Shown: positions 1-9,451, numbered from the stretch's first letter. The stretch is 64,000 nt of DNA from CAYJBH01 sp964368625 (GCA_964368625.1 CAYJBH010000006.1:35437-99436), one strand, 5' to 3'. The notes: a model not told the origin generated them from the letters alone. Made by a program: numbers and translations.

Positions 1-651
1 CTTTTATGTTGCTCTAAAGAAGGACGTGAAAAGGTTAAAGAGATATTTAATGAAAGCGACCTCGGTTATGTTTACCTTCCATTTATTAGCCCGGGTTTCA
101 CGCTATCGATGGAGCTAGCGAAGGCTGTTACCGATTATGAAATGCAAAACGGTAAACAACCGGAACTTATATTCATGCATAGTCATGGCATAATTGCACA
201 TTCAGATAATGCTGACGAGGCAATAAAAATTCATGATACGGCAAACAATCTAATAAAAAACTACTTTAACGCATCGCCTTACCCCTCATGTAGCGTTGAA
301 AAGCAAGGGGATGACTTTGTATCTAACTCTGAGTTATTATCAACCTTTATTAAAGATAATGCGGTTAAAAATAAATACTTTGATGAGGTTATTCTCTACC
401 CTGATCAGATGGTATATCTTGGCTCTAATCTATCCGAGACTATTCTCTTTAACACTGAAAAGGGCGAGGTAGTTTTTAAAATGTCTGAAAAAAAAGCGTT
501 AACGGCTCTTGAGGTTATGGTTGGCGTTGCCTATATCATTGCCGAGATTAAAAGACTTGGGTTAACTCTTGAAACTCTCTGCGAAGAGGGTATAGAGTTT
601 ATCCGTAACTGGGAAAGCGAAAAATATCGTGCAAATCTCTCAGAAAAATAG
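1..651 (+). CDS. Class II aldolase/adducin family protein, C-terminal part (5' end outside window)
   Basis: The frame is open from base 1 to the stop at 651, giving 216 residues with no start; the ATG at 109 lies inside the domain and is unlikely to be the true start. The segment HSHGIIAHSD followed by an EA-rich helix resembles the zinc-site His/Gly region of class II aldolases (fuculose- and rhamnulose-phosphate aldolase relatives). After it come about 150 residues including LYPDQMVYLG and a C-terminal helix, a longer tail than the 215-aa FucA type and like the longer Firmicute aldolase/adducin proteins. The first zinc His pair would lie upstream of the window. It converges on the beta-xylosidase across a shared terminator. 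The substrate, a sugar phosphate, is inferred from the family only. Confidence 0.72.
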   Translation, partial: LLCCSKEGREKVKEIFNESDLGYVYLPFISPGFTLSMELAKAVTDYEMQNGKQPELIFMHSHGIIAHSDNADEAIKIHDTANNLIKNYFNASPYPSCSVEKQGDDFVSNSELLSTFIKDNAVKNKYFDEVILYPDQMVYLGSNLSETILFNTEKGEVVFKMSEKKALTALEVMVGVAYIIAEIKRLGLTLETLCEEGIEFIRNWESEKYRANLSEK

Positions 652-670
652 TTAATTGAATAATAGCTAA

Positions 671-710
671 ACACCCCGCAACCAGGTTAACCACCTAGGT
701 TGCGGGGTGT
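671..710. terminator. Bidirectional intrinsic terminator
   Basis: A perfect 13-bp stem (671-683 with 698-710, GC-rich core CCCCGC) with a 14-nt loop lies between two convergent genes. It is flanked by short T-rich runs on both sides, so it probably stops both transcripts. Confidence 0.85.
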
Positions 711-727
711 TCTATTAGCTTAGTTTG

Positions 728-2674
728 TTACCAAACTTTCACCGTGTTTTTACCCGATTTTAAGCTCGCTATCGGACCTGCTACTGATTTTTCGGCGCGT
801 TTGTTACCGTTAATGTCGGTATCAAAGATGATAAAGTTTGCATTATAATCGTCGAATATGCATTCTGAAATTCTGGTTGAACCAAGATCTTCAGTTTTCT
901 TTATATCGTTTTCAAACTTAACGAAGTCATCAGCAAGTGTAATATTGAGGTAAACCTCATCTCCCTGCTCTGTTAGATAGCATTCGGGGTTTGAGTCGCT
1001 CTTATAGGTGCTAGCCTCATTTTTGTATATAGTACTACCATTAAAATATGCATTACAGTTTATATAAACCGGCTGTTTTACAGCAATGTAACGAACATGA
1101 TCGTTAGTAACTCCATACTCATCGATAAGGCGATTATACTCTTCATATGATCCCGGATGTTCATCATATACAGAGGTTCCACTTACAAGGTTGCTCGGTA
1201 TATCATCGCCACCGATAAAGATGTTGTTAAACATTCTATCGTCACCGCTATACATATAGGCAAAGCCCATAAGCTTGGTAGAATGTGGTTGATGATAAGG
1301 TGTTGAGCGGTCTAGTGTATCAATCTGTCTTGTTCCCCCACAGCAAAGATTATTAATATAAGCAGTACCCTGGGCAACATTGTCTAGAGTATAAACAGAA
1401 CCAAGTACGTTGTTATCTACGATACAGGGGCCATGTGTAACCTCAATGAAAAGGTCACGGTCATTTTTGTAGAATAGGTTACGGCTAACACGTGTTCCCT
1501 GAGCCTGCCAGTCTAACCACAAACCGAGTGTACAATCGTTAATTCTGTTATGTTCGATGCGTGTGTCAACCGCTGCATGAAGTTTGATTCCTGCAATTTC
1601 ATAACCGAAGAACTCATGCTTAACTGCTATGTTAAAAATATGATTATCATGAATGTGGCAGAAAGCACTGCCCATATGTCCAACCACACCATTCTGACCA
1701 CAGTCGTATATTTTGTTGTAACGAACTATGTGGGAGCCAATTTTTTCTTTGCTCCAGCCGTTGTCTAGTGCACGGAAAACGCTCTCAAGTTGGTATTGAT
1801 ATCCCGGTTTTCTTAGTGTTATGGCTGATTCATTATGCCCTGTAGTTATTTCCTTACCAATACTAACAGCACTGCACTTAGCGTCATGAATAATATTATG
1901 CTCGATTATCCATCCCTTACTCCAGTTAGGGCCAACAAGTCCCGGCTGATCTGCCGTAGGAGGTGCCCAACCGCAGGCAGCCTGAGCTAACTCAAAGCCC
2001 GATACGGTAATATAATTAATGCCATTAATTGCCGGATAGAAACAGGAGCGACGAACATTAATTTCGGTTAACTCTTTATTTGGGTCGCTTCCGTTAAAAT
2101 CTGCATAGATAACTGTATTCTCCGGATCTACCTCTGCAATCCACTTATAAAGCGTACCCTCGCTATCTACAATGACTTCCGGTTTGCTACTCCAGGGAGG
2201 AGCAAAACCTTCTACCCTCTTTGCCTTGCTTCTAAGGTCTGCCATGTCGGTAGCTTCATAAAATGATTTACCGTTAAGGTAAACATCACCAAGATGAAGA
2301 ATCCATTCATCGCGAAGCGGATGGATTAGCCAGTCGCCCCAAAGCTCTTCTTTGTAGGGGTTGTATTCGCCAAAAAAAGTATTTGGAATTGTAACTTTCC
2401 ATATGGTATCCTCAAATACTTCCCATCCGGTTATACGCTCACTACCTTTTATTACAACCTTTTCGCCCTCTGCGGCTTTATAGGTAATACGCTCAAAATC
2501 AGAATTTCCGCCAAAAGCCGGTTTAACCCACTCGCGATATTCACCCTCATGAACAACTACCGTATCACCGGGTTTAGCTATATCTGCAGCTCTTTGAATT
2601 GTTAAAAATGGTTGTGCCTGTGTTCCTGGGTTTTGATTACACCCCTTTTTGCTAATATGATAGATTTTTGCCAT
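728..2674 (-). CDS. Beta-xylosidase, glycoside hydrolase family 120
   Basis: 648 residues with no signal peptide, so probably cytoplasmic. The protein is a right-handed parallel beta-helix, and its length and many conserved blocks (for example WAPPTADQPGL near 236 and IAGIKLHAA near 360) match the GH120 beta-xylosidase XylC of Thermoanaerobacterium as I remember that sequence. The two catalytic residues of that family fit E359 (in GYEIAG, acid/base) and D388 (in LWLDWQ, nucleophile). It would release xylose from xylo-oligosaccharides. The gene is monocistronic, with a strong promoter about 120 bp upstream and a GGAG ribosome site ahead of the ATG. Annotation pipelines often label such proteins only as right-handed beta-helix repeat proteins. 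Confidence 0.85.
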   Translation of the reverse strand: MAKIYHISKKGCNQNPGTQAQPFLTIQRAADIAKPGDTVVVHEGEYREWVKPAFGGNSDFERITYKAAEGEKVVIKGSERITGWEVFEDTIWKVTIPNTFFGEYNPYKEELWGDWLIHPLRDEWILHLGDVYLNGKSFYEATDMADLRSKAKRVEGFAPPWSSKPEVIVDSEGTLYKWIAEVDPENTVIYADFNGSDPNKELTEINVRRSCFYPAINGINYITVSGFELAQAACGWAPPTADQPGLVGPNWSKGWIIEHNIIHDAKCSAVSIGKEITTGHNESAITLRKPGYQYQLESVFRALDNGWSKEKIGSHIVRYNKIYDCGQNGVVGHMGSAFCHIHDNHIFNIAVKHEFFGYEIAGIKLHAAVDTRIEHNRINDCTLGLWLDWQAQGTRVSRNLFYKNDRDLFIEVTHGPCIVDNNVLGSVYTLDNVAQGTAYINNLCCGGTRQIDTLDRSTPYHQPHSTKLMGFAYMYSGDDRMFNNIFIGGDDIPSNLVSGTSVYDEHPGSYEEYNRLIDEYGVTNDHVRYIAVKQPVYINCNAYFNGSTIYKNEASTYKSDSNPECYLTEQGDEVYLNITLADDFVKFENDIKKTEDLGSTRISECIFDDYNANFIIFDTDINGNKRAEKSVAGPIASLKSGKNTVKVW

Positions 2675-3001
2675 TAATTAACTCCTTTCACTTTTCAACG
2701 TATATATATTGCGACGGGAAACTCCCGGTATGCATATAAGAATGTGGTAATCCACCTTGAAATAAGGCTGCTTATGAAGTTGCTTATAAATTATATTTTA
2801 TCTTAAAACTTTATACTTGTCAAGAATATGAAATAGGTAAGTTTGTTGTAACTAACTGAATCGATAAAATAGAAATGATAAAACCTATGGGATTATAACC
2901 TTAACTGATACACACATCTACTTATTCCGGAATACTATAAAGCATGAAACAATAGCTACTTTAACACTAAAAATACGACATTAAACTTTAGGGAGATTTT
3001 T
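2675..3001. other. Divergent intergenic region, 327 bp
   Basis: AT-rich spacer between the xylosidase (minus) and the amidase-like gene (plus). It holds the xylosidase promoter (2795-2823) and its roughly 115-nt leader, which contains a small hairpin with CGGGA/TCCCG arms near 2720-2735. I see no clear sigma-A promoter for the plus gene and no small ORF. Confidence 0.5.
2795..2823 (-). promoter_or_regulatory. Sigma-A promoter of the GH120 gene
   Basis: On the minus strand TTGACA (2823-2818), a 17-bp spacer, then TAAAAT (2800-2795). Spacing is ideal and the predicted start is near 2788, leaving a leader of about 115 nt. Confidence 0.75.
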
Positions 3002-3694
3002 ATGGATAGTTATATTAATCAGTTTATTGAAATCGGCTGTCTTCGCCCGGGCGAACTTAGGAGCGATTTCATTGGCGTAACTCTTCACGAAAAGACAGGT
3101 GGAAGAGGAGAAAATGCATCCTTTTTCGCTAAAATAGCCTTTAACAGCAAAAACAGAAACAGAGTTTTTTCTTCTCATTACTACGTCGACGATACCCAGG
3201 TTATCTACACTATACCGGAAAAAGAGGTTGCTCTTCATTCAACAGAATACGCAAACAGTAACACTATTGCAATAACTCTGTGCAGCTATCTTGATAGCGA
3301 CACAGAGCAACTAATTTTAAACACCGAAAATCTTATAACCGATATTCTGCTTAGAAATGGTGTTGTTATGTCCGGCGATAAAATTTTTAAAGCAGAAGAT
3401 TTCATCGAGCAAGCAGGATTCACACAAGGCCTTCTGGGAACCGAAAACCGCTTTGCAACGCTTTCTAAAAACATACAGAAAAACCTTCTTGCTCAAAGTA
3501 GCACCGATGAAGTAGTAGCTACTACGGTTTTATACGAGAAGGGAATCGACATACCATTCGGTAATAAATCTTATCCTCCGGCCGACACCGAAGCCGAAAG
3601 CACCGATGTTTTAATGCTTGCATGGTATCAAAATCTTCAATACTATGGTGGGCAGGTTTACAGGTTAGATCCTTTATCTGAAGGCCAGCAATGA
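3002..3694 (+). CDS. N-acetylmuramoyl-L-alanine amidase-like protein (Amidase_2 fold), degenerate
   Basis: 230 residues; the ATG follows a GGGAG ribosome site. Residues about 20-130 look like the Amidase_2/PGRP fold: H29 in GVTLHE, then SSHYYVDD (H59) leading to EVALHS (H79), matching the usual 'HYvv...vawH' block. In active amidases a further zinc ligand is expected about 50 residues later in an 'HrD' motif; here that position reads VMSGDKIF with no His. The protein also has no signal peptide or cell-wall binding domain. It may therefore be inactive or act inside the cell, for example on spore or prophage-derived wall material. The C-terminal third (about 150-230) is unassigned. Its last 21 bases overlap the convergent DUF308 gene. 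Confidence 0.55.
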   Translation: MDSYINQFIEIGCLRPGELRSDFIGVTLHEKTGGRGENASFFAKIAFNSKNRNRVFSSHYYVDDTQVIYTIPEKEVALHSTEYANSNTIAITLCSYLDSDTEQLILNTENLITDILLRNGVVMSGDKIFKAEDFIEQAGFTQGLLGTENRFATLSKNIQKNLLAQSSTDEVVATTVLYEKGIDIPFGNKSYPPADTEAESTDVLMLAWYQNLQYYGGQVYRLDPLSEGQQ

Positions 3695-4219
3695 TATACC
3701 GCAAAAAACTAAATAGCAACCAAGGCTTACAACCAACAATATGTCTGTTGCCAGCGGCATTGATAAAAATGCAATAGCAACCAATAAAATAATAATACCA
3801 AAAACCATGTTAGTTTTCCAACCGGGTTCGTTGTATTCGCGCTTTTTAAGCGCCGACATAATTTTAACCAAGCCTACTACAAGTAAAATTATTGTTATCA
3901 ATCCTGTTACAAAACTAACAGTAAAGCCGGAAGGCAGTATTAAAAAAACTATTCCCAAAACAAGGTTTAGCACACAGCTGGTTAGCAAGGAGGGGTATTT
4001 CGCCCCTTGTTTGCTGTATGAAAGATATTCATAACCTCTAAACATACCTGTTGAAAGTATAAATACCGCTGCGATAGTTTCCATAGTCGCCACTGTTCCC
4101 AGCGGATTTAATATGCAAAGCACACCCATTATTATTAGAACAATAGAAAGAATAATCTTAATGGTTTTAAGTGTCTTGCTTTGCTTGTTATTACCGTTTG
4201 AATTGTATATAAAAAACAC
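3674..4219 (-). CDS. DUF308/HdeD-family membrane protein
   Basis: 181 residues starting at a GTG preceded by GGAG at 8-nt spacing. After a polar N-terminus of about 18 residues come six hydrophobic segments arranged as repeated short TM pairs with GxxxIxxG features, as in the HdeD/DUF308 family. The function of the family in Firmicutes is not established; HdeD is linked to acid resistance in enterobacteria. It lies 14 bp after a small helical protein and the PepV-like peptidase on the same strand, so it is probably the last gene of that transcript. Confidence 0.7.
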   Translation of the reverse strand: MFFIYNSNGNNKQSKTLKTIKIILSIVLIIMGVLCILNPLGTVATMETIAAVFILSTGMFRGYEYLSYSKQGAKYPSLLTSCVLNLVLGIVFLILPSGFTVSFVTGLITIILLVVGLVKIMSALKKREYNEPGWKTNMVFGIIILLVAIAFLSMPLATDILLVVSLGCYLVFCGISLLAFR

Positions 4220-4233
4220 CTTAACTTCTCCGC

Positions 4234-4479
4234 TTATTTTATATCAAAGGCATTTAACACAGAATCTGCAACCAGTTCATCTCCAAGCAGCTCTTTATAC
4301 TGTGCCGTTCCTTCCTTCTTCTCTCGCTGTAGCTGGTCGATACGTTGACGAGTTAGCTCTCTTCTGCTGTAAAGGGTATATAATTTTTCTTCATAGTAAT
4401 ATAACCGTTGCAAAAGAGTTTGTTCGTCTGCTGTGCTGTGAACCTGCCCCTGCGAATCTTTAAATGTTAACATTTTCAT
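4234..4479 (-). CDS. Small coiled-coil protein, unknown function
   Basis: 81 residues if started at the ATG at 4479, one base after the stop of the peptidase gene; a longer in-frame ATG at 4533 would lie inside that gene and is less likely. The central part (EEKLYTLYSRRELTRQRIDQ) is a charged amphipathic helix rich in E, K, R and L with heptad spacing, typical of a coiled coil. There is no signal peptide, TM segment or cysteine. I do not recognise a family. Translational coupling to the peptidase is likely from the spacing. Confidence 0.55.
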   Translation of the reverse strand: MKMLTFKDSQGQVHSTADEQTLLQRLYYYEEKLYTLYSRRELTRQRIDQLQREKKEGTAQYKELLGDELVADSVLNAFDIK

Positions 4480-4480
4480 G

Positions 4481-5878
4481 CTAAATCTCTGCCAAAGCAG
4501 CTCCACACTCTTCCTGTAATCTATTAAGTGCAATGATATATATTCTTAGCGAAAACAAGAGTAGCTCAATGCTTACAGCTTCATCAGCGCCATGAATAAT
4601 ACCAACAAAGTCGGGATGTTCTTTGGGTTCCCCACCACCCATACCATAGCTTACGCAGTTATCCAGCTTTCTTGCATAGGTACCTCCGGACATTGTAACC
4701 GGTTCAGCTTTCTTTCCAATGGCATTATTATAAACATCACACAATATTCTAACCGGCTTTGAAGTTGGATCGGTAAATATCCCGTAGCTTACATGACCTT
4801 TGTTATAGCTATGATTGTTCTTTTCAGCAAAAATAGCAAGCTGTTCGTTTATATCCTCAGCTACACAGCCGAAGGGGGCCCTTATATTTATTCGTGTTAT
4901 TATCTTCCCATCCTCTATACTAAACATAGACGGAACTACTGTTAGCGGTGAAAAATGTGGCATGGTTGCGGCAATCCCAATTTTCTCACCACTGCAATCT
5001 GAGCTAATCTGCTTAATTACACTTAGCACATCCTTTTCATCCGGAGTACAAAGGCTGTTGCTTAGTAGATAATCGATTAAAACATCGGCTGCGTTAATTG
5101 CTTTCCATGGGTCGGCAGTATGTCCACCGGTACCGTGAGCCGTTAATCTAAAGCAGTCACCCTCAACATCAACATCTACAGAATCGGTTGCGACCGGTTT
5201 CATATCTGCCTTAACTAGAGCCTCCGCCCTCTTGGGTATAACATTTCCTGCATCAGACCCCGTAAACTCCTTAATTGTAGTAAAAACCGCTTTACTCTCA
5301 AAACTACCCTCAATAACCGATTTTTCACCGTATCCTACCGGAAAATTACCATCCGGTGTAAAGGCAAAAAATGGAGGCTCATATAGGGCATTGTATCTAT
5401 CCATATCGGTCATGCCCGTCTCTTCATCGCATCCAAAAATAGCACGCATGCTTAAATTTAGTGGACGATCTTTAAAAAATAGTAGCGCAAACAATGAAAG
5501 CACGGAGGGCCCTTTATTGTCTGAAGCGCCTCTACCTAATAGATAACCTTCTCTATGAGTTAGGGTGAATGGGTCGGTATTCCACCCATCGCCAGCAGGA
5601 ACAACATCAAGATGCGATAAGGTTGCTAGGTAATCCTCCCTCTCTCCTTTAAGCTGAGCGAACCCAAAGTATCCACCACCATCTATTGCATCGATTCCAT
5701 ACTTTTGTGCGGCATCAAGCATAATATCAAGAGCCTCTCTAACACCATCACCAAAAGGTGCTTTATCTGATGTTGCCGATGAAGCAACACTTTTTGCGGC
5801 TATCAATCTTGTTAACAGCTCGATAATCTCATCCTTTTTCTCTGCTATAAAACAATCAACCTCATGTTCAAAGGACAT
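4481..5878 (-). CDS. M20-family dipeptidase, PepV/Sapep type
   Basis: 465 residues, the usual PepV length, with an AAGGAG site before the ATG. Metal-binding signatures are in order: LSHLDVVPAGDGW (H89, D91), GRGASDNKGP (D120), FGCDEETG (E152/E153) and a late IIHGADE His. A lid domain lies between about 185 and 330. Members are cytoplasmic, Zn- or Mn-dependent dipeptidases that hydrolyse dipeptides, often with hydrophobic or beta-Ala N-termini, in the last step of peptide use. It heads a three-gene minus-strand run with the coiled-coil protein and the DUF308 protein. Confidence 0.88.
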   Translation of the reverse strand: MSFEHEVDCFIAEKKDEIIELLTRLIAAKSVASSATSDKAPFGDGVREALDIMLDAAQKYGIDAIDGGGYFGFAQLKGEREDYLATLSHLDVVPAGDGWNTDPFTLTHREGYLLGRGASDNKGPSVLSLFALLFFKDRPLNLSMRAIFGCDEETGMTDMDRYNALYEPPFFAFTPDGNFPVGYGEKSVIEGSFESKAVFTTIKEFTGSDAGNVIPKRAEALVKADMKPVATDSVDVDVEGDCFRLTAHGTGGHTADPWKAINAADVLIDYLLSNSLCTPDEKDVLSVIKQISSDCSGEKIGIAATMPHFSPLTVVPSMFSIEDGKIITRINIRAPFGCVAEDINEQLAIFAEKNNHSYNKGHVSYGIFTDPTSKPVRILCDVYNNAIGKKAEPVTMSGGTYARKLDNCVSYGMGGGEPKEHPDFVGIIHGADEAVSIELLLFSLRIYIIALNRLQEECGAALAEI

Positions 5879-5981
5879 AGTTTCTCCTTAATGTATTTTT
5901 GTTATTATATTATCATAATCAGTATAATAATACAATCGTCATTTTAAACAAGCTTTATTCGTTTTATCTTAAGAAACATTA

Positions 5982-7217
5982 TTACCTTCTTTTTAGCTTT
6001 AACAACATAACATGAATAACAATTGCAAGTAGTGGAAATACTGCTGCCACTAATATTCCTAACCTGATCGCCTCGGATTCTAATATTTCACCTTGAACAG
6101 ATGATGCTCCTGTTAAAAGAAGGGTGTCAACAACAAACCCAGTAAGCCACGGAGCAAATGCAGCGCCAATATCTCCCGCTGCTGCAAGTATTGCAAACAT
6201 CCATGCACCCGCCTTTGGGAATCTATCCGCTGAAATAACTAATGTTCCCGGCCAGAGAAGGCTTGCACCAAAGCCACAAACAGCAATACCTATAAGGGTA
6301 ACAAAGGTAACCGAAGAGAGCGCCGCTGTTAGATAGCATATAAAGGAAAGAATACTACCTGATATAAGCAACTTATTAATGTTAAAATGTTCTGCAAATT
6401 TTCCGTGTAGAAGCCTTCCAAGTCCAAGCATCACGGCAAATCCACACATGCCAATTAAATCGCCCACAATTTTTGGAAGGTTTAGTGCTTTTTCTACAAA
6501 GGTAGAGGACCACTGGTTTAAAGTAACCTCGGTACCCGCTCCAAGAAAAATAGATAGCATGCAAAGGATGAATATTGGATGGAATATCATATCCTTCATC
6601 TTAACTACCTCGGTATGATGAGGAGTTGGAGGAAACGGCGCTACCCTAAACATAAAAAATGCTATGGCCGGAACCAATGCCCAGAAGAATACAATAACAA
6701 ACCAGTATTGGTGATCAACAACAAATAAAAAAATCGTTGTAATAATTATAGTTGCAACCTGACCCCATGCATAAAACGAGTGCATAAGGCTCATTGCACC
6801 TTCCTTGTTGTCACTCGGTAACGCATCTACTATCGGGCTCATAAGGATTTCTAGCAGTCCGCTAGCCATTGCAAATACAACTGTAGCAATTAGCAACCCT
6901 GCAAAAATGTTGTTAGCAAATAAAAAAGGTGTTAAACCTAATAGAATTAACCCAAAACATGCAAGAGCTGTTGTTGGCAAAGTAATTCTACGAAATCCTA
7001 TTCTATCGATCGCACCCGAAAATATTAAATCAGCAGCAACCTGAGCTGTAAAGTTTACAGCAACAAGTATTCCCAGATGTATATAAGATAATCCATATAA
7101 AGTTCTTAATGGAATAAACAGTATTGCTGTTAAATTGGTTACAATCGCCTGAACAAATATCCCCACAAAACAGGACACCGTTGTTAACTTATATCTTTTT
7201 TCGTTCTTGTTCATCAT
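5982..7217 (-). CDS. MFS transporter, 12 TM
   Basis: About 411 residues when started at the ATG pair at 7217/7214, which follows an AAAGGAAG ribosome site; an upstream in-frame start at 7286 lacks such a site and would add a polar stretch running through a leader hairpin. Two six-helix halves are visible, with the loop 2-3 motif IDRIGFRR in the first half. Substrate is unknown; sugar-uptake MFS proteins of this general look sit beside oxidoreductases in Clostridia, and the next gene upstream is a Gfo/Idh/MocA dehydrogenase, so a sugar or polyol is a reasonable guess. Confidence 0.8.
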   Translation of the reverse strand: MMNKNEKRYKLTTVSCFVGIFVQAIVTNLTAILFIPLRTLYGLSYIHLGILVAVNFTAQVAADLIFSGAIDRIGFRRITLPTTALACFGLILLGLTPFLFANNIFAGLLIATVVFAMASGLLEILMSPIVDALPSDNKEGAMSLMHSFYAWGQVATIIITTIFLFVVDHQYWFVIVFFWALVPAIAFFMFRVAPFPPTPHHTEVVKMKDMIFHPIFILCMLSIFLGAGTEVTLNQWSSTFVEKALNLPKIVGDLIGMCGFAVMLGLGRLLHGKFAEHFNINKLLISGSILSFICYLTAALSSVTFVTLIGIAVCGFGASLLWPGTLVISADRFPKAGAWMFAILAAAGDIGAAFAPWLTGFVVDTLLLTGASSVQGEILESEAIRLGILVAAVFPLLAIVIHVMLLKLKRR

Positions 7218-7240
7218 TCTTCCTTTTACTTTAACAAAAT

Positions 7241-7280
7241 AACACTCTGCTATCACTGTTTTTGTTGACAGCAGGGTGTT
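7241..7280 (-). promoter_or_regulatory. Leader hairpin upstream of the MFS gene
   Basis: Arms 7241-7254 and 7267-7280 form a 14-bp imperfect stem with one mismatch and one wobble pair, in the 5' leader 24 nt before the MFS start. It has no T-tract. It could be an attenuator, a protein-binding hairpin, or a weak terminator of the preceding gene. Confidence 0.35.
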
Positions 7281-7368
7281 ATACATTATATTACTTGTAC
7301 CGAAATTTCTGGGAATATTTACAACCCAAACTTAATTTTTACAGTTCCTTATATCGGTAAACCCAACA

Positions 7369-8457
7369 CTATTTGTTGAAGTAGAAGGGCTCTCCGGTTT
7401 TTGCTGAAACATATATTGCCTCTAGTATCTGAGATACTACGCAGGCCTGCTCCGGTGTTACCAACGGATCGGTGTCGTTCTTAATGCAGTCTATCCACAT
7501 TCTTGCCTCAACCGCCTGAGGCGAATTGTCGGCGCCTTCATAAAAGGCTACTCCGCCGGCAGAGCAATCTGGAGTTGTTACATACTGCTTATCAAACTCA
7601 ACACCGTTAAGTGTTACAACATTGTTAATAATCTCCGCGCCGGATTTAACGCCGTGTAGCATGCAGCTACCTTCCTGAATTGGATTTGCAATATTAATAG
7701 CCCAGCTGGCATCCAGTGTTACTGTTGAACCATCTTCCATTACAATGAATGCAACGGAAGAATCTTCAAGAGTGTGTGCTCCATCTTCCCAGCCGCCCCA
7801 AGGATTACCCTGGTCTGCGCCTTCAATCTTTTTATAGGTTGTTCCAACAACCATCTTTGGCTTATAGTTATTCATCATCCAAAGTGTTAAGTCAAGCGAG
7901 TGTGTACCAATATCTATAATAGGTCCACCGCCTTGTTCCTCAGCATTTAGGAACACTCCCCAGTTTGGAGTTCCGCGACGACGAATAGCAAGAGCTTTTG
8001 CATAGTAGATATCGCCAAGACGTCCGCTATCAACAACAGATTTAAGATAGGTACTCTCCTGTTTAAAACGATGTTGGTATCCAACGGTAAGTTTTTTGCC
8101 GGTTTCCTTTGCAGCCTTAACCATCTCAACTGCCTCAGCTGCAGTTTTTGCCATAGGCTTCTCACACATAACGTGTTTTCCTGCCTTCATAGAAGCAATA
8201 GAGATTTCGGCATGAGATTTATTTGGGGTGCAAACATGGATCACCTCGATTGAGCTATCCTTAATCAGTTCTTTGTAATCGGTGTAAACCTTAGCATCTG
8301 CTGTACCATAATCCTTTGCAGCCTTTTCGGCACGTTCCTCAATTATGTCACAGAACGCAACCATTTCAATATCGCTAAGACCTTTTAATGACGGCATATG
8401 CTTGCCGTTTGCAATACCGCCGCAACCAATAATTCCAATTTTCAACTTCTTTTCCAT
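7369..8457 (-). CDS. Gfo/Idh/MocA family oxidoreductase
   Basis: 362 residues; ATG preceded by AAAGGATATA. The N-terminal Rossmann fold shows GIIGCGGIA (8-16) and the family hallmark EKP at 99-101, followed by the C-terminal beta-sheet domain with the substrate His region DIGTHSLDL. These NAD(P)-dependent enzymes oxidise or isomerise sugars and polyols such as myo-inositol or anhydro-sugars. The divergent AraC regulator just upstream and the MFS carrier downstream suggest a small sugar-use unit. The exact substrate cannot be told from sequence. Confidence 0.88.
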   Translation of the reverse strand: MEKKLKIGIIGCGGIANGKHMPSLKGLSDIEMVAFCDIIEERAEKAAKDYGTADAKVYTDYKELIKDSSIEVIHVCTPNKSHAEISIASMKAGKHVMCEKPMAKTAAEAVEMVKAAKETGKKLTVGYQHRFKQESTYLKSVVDSGRLGDIYYAKALAIRRRGTPNWGVFLNAEEQGGGPIIDIGTHSLDLTLWMMNNYKPKMVVGTTYKKIEGADQGNPWGGWEDGAHTLEDSSVAFIVMEDGSTVTLDASWAINIANPIQEGSCMLHGVKSGAEIINNVVTLNGVEFDKQYVTTPDCSAGGVAFYEGADNSPQAVEARMWIDCIKNDTDPLVTPEQACVVSQILEAIYVSAKTGEPFYFNK

Positions 8458-8472
8458 ATCATTATATCCTTT

Positions 8473-8491
8473 GTAAAATTCACGATTTTAC
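8473..8491. promoter_or_regulatory. Short inverted repeat between divergent genes, possible operator
   Basis: GTAAAAT and ATTTTAC (7 bp, perfect) are separated by 5 bp, just upstream of the oxidoreductase ribosome site in the oxidoreductase/AraC intergenic region. It is AT-rich, so chance is possible. Confidence 0.25.
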
Positions 8492-8563
8492 TCTATCATA
8501 ATTGCCCGAATTGTGATATAATATTTTTGTTAGAAAATACTATTATTTTGTCATGAGGTTTAT

Positions 8564-9451
8564 GTGGATTATTATGTAGAAAAATTAATTGAAGGAGAAA
8601 ATGGTTTAATTTTTCCTTTTGAATGCTTTGAGGTTTATCATAATGGACGACACAACCTTGTTAAACCTCATGTTCATAATTATATCGAAATTCTATACTG
8701 CACAAAAGGCGGTATGATAATTGTTGTTAACGGTATTAAGTATGAACTAAATGTTGGCGACATGATAATTATTAACTCAAAAGAAATACATTCAACATAT
8801 AGTAACGACGATGAAGTGACCTGTTACACCATGTTAAAATTTTCTCCGGAAATTCTTTACTCCACAACAGCCTCTTTCTATGAGGCAAAATATGTTTTAC
8901 CCTTTACCCTTAGCAGTTCAACGCATCAAAAGCTTTTTAAATCTACCGAGATTGAACAAACGGTTATTCCCGCTATGTTAAAAAGAATTTTAACAGAATA
9001 CTGCGAAAAAAAATACGGCTATGAGTTGGCCGTACGTGCTAGTATATGCGAGATGTTTTTATACATATTGAGAAGCTGGCATCTTTTAGGGATAGACTTA
9101 AATCTCGGTATTAACACAAATCGTGCAGACGGAGCTAGACTACAGGGTGTTTTTGAGCATGTTGAAAAAAACTTTCATCGTGAAATTAAGGTTGAGGAGC
9201 TTGCTGTTATTTGCAACATGAGCTATTCATATTTTTCACGTTATTTTAAATCGGTAACAAACACCAACATCACCGAGTACATTAACCATGTTAGGATTAA
9301 TGAAGCCTTAAGGTTACTTACAGAATCCGACCTGAACATAACCGAAGTTGCATTCGAGGTCGGATTTTCCAGCAGTAGCTATTTTATCCATCAATTTAAG
9401 TTGCAAAAGGGAATGACTCCTAAACAGTTCACCCTAAAAATGTCGGTTTAA
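8564..9451 (+). CDS. AraC-family transcriptional regulator with cupin sensor domain
   Basis: 295 residues starting at GTG with a TGAGG site 5 nt upstream. Residues about 20-110 form a cupin sensor (HVHNYIEILYC and a GD motif), typically binding a sugar. Residues about 195-292 carry two helix-turn-helix motifs of the AraC type, ending in the conserved ITEVAFEVGFSSSSYFIHQFK. It is divergent from the Gfo/Idh/MocA gene, which it probably regulates. Confidence 0.88.
   Translation: MDYYVEKLIEGENGLIFPFECFEVYHNGRHNLVKPHVHNYIEILYCTKGGMIIVVNGIKYELNVGDMIIINSKEIHSTYSNDDEVTCYTMLKFSPEILYSTTASFYEAKYVLPFTLSSSTHQKLFKSTEIEQTVIPAMLKRILTEYCEKKYGYELAVRASICEMFLYILRSWHLLGIDLNLGINTNRADGARLQGVFEHVEKNFHREIKVEELAVICNMSYSYFSRYFKSVTNTNITEYINHVRINEALRLLTESDLNITEVAFEVGFSSSSYFIHQFKLQKGMTPKQFTLKMSV

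Noticed and set aside
4113..4463. 116-aa plus-strand ORF with a hydrophobic start
   Set aside because: Antiparallel shadow of the DUF308 protein and coiled-coil gene; hydrophobic segments come from the TM codons on the other strand.
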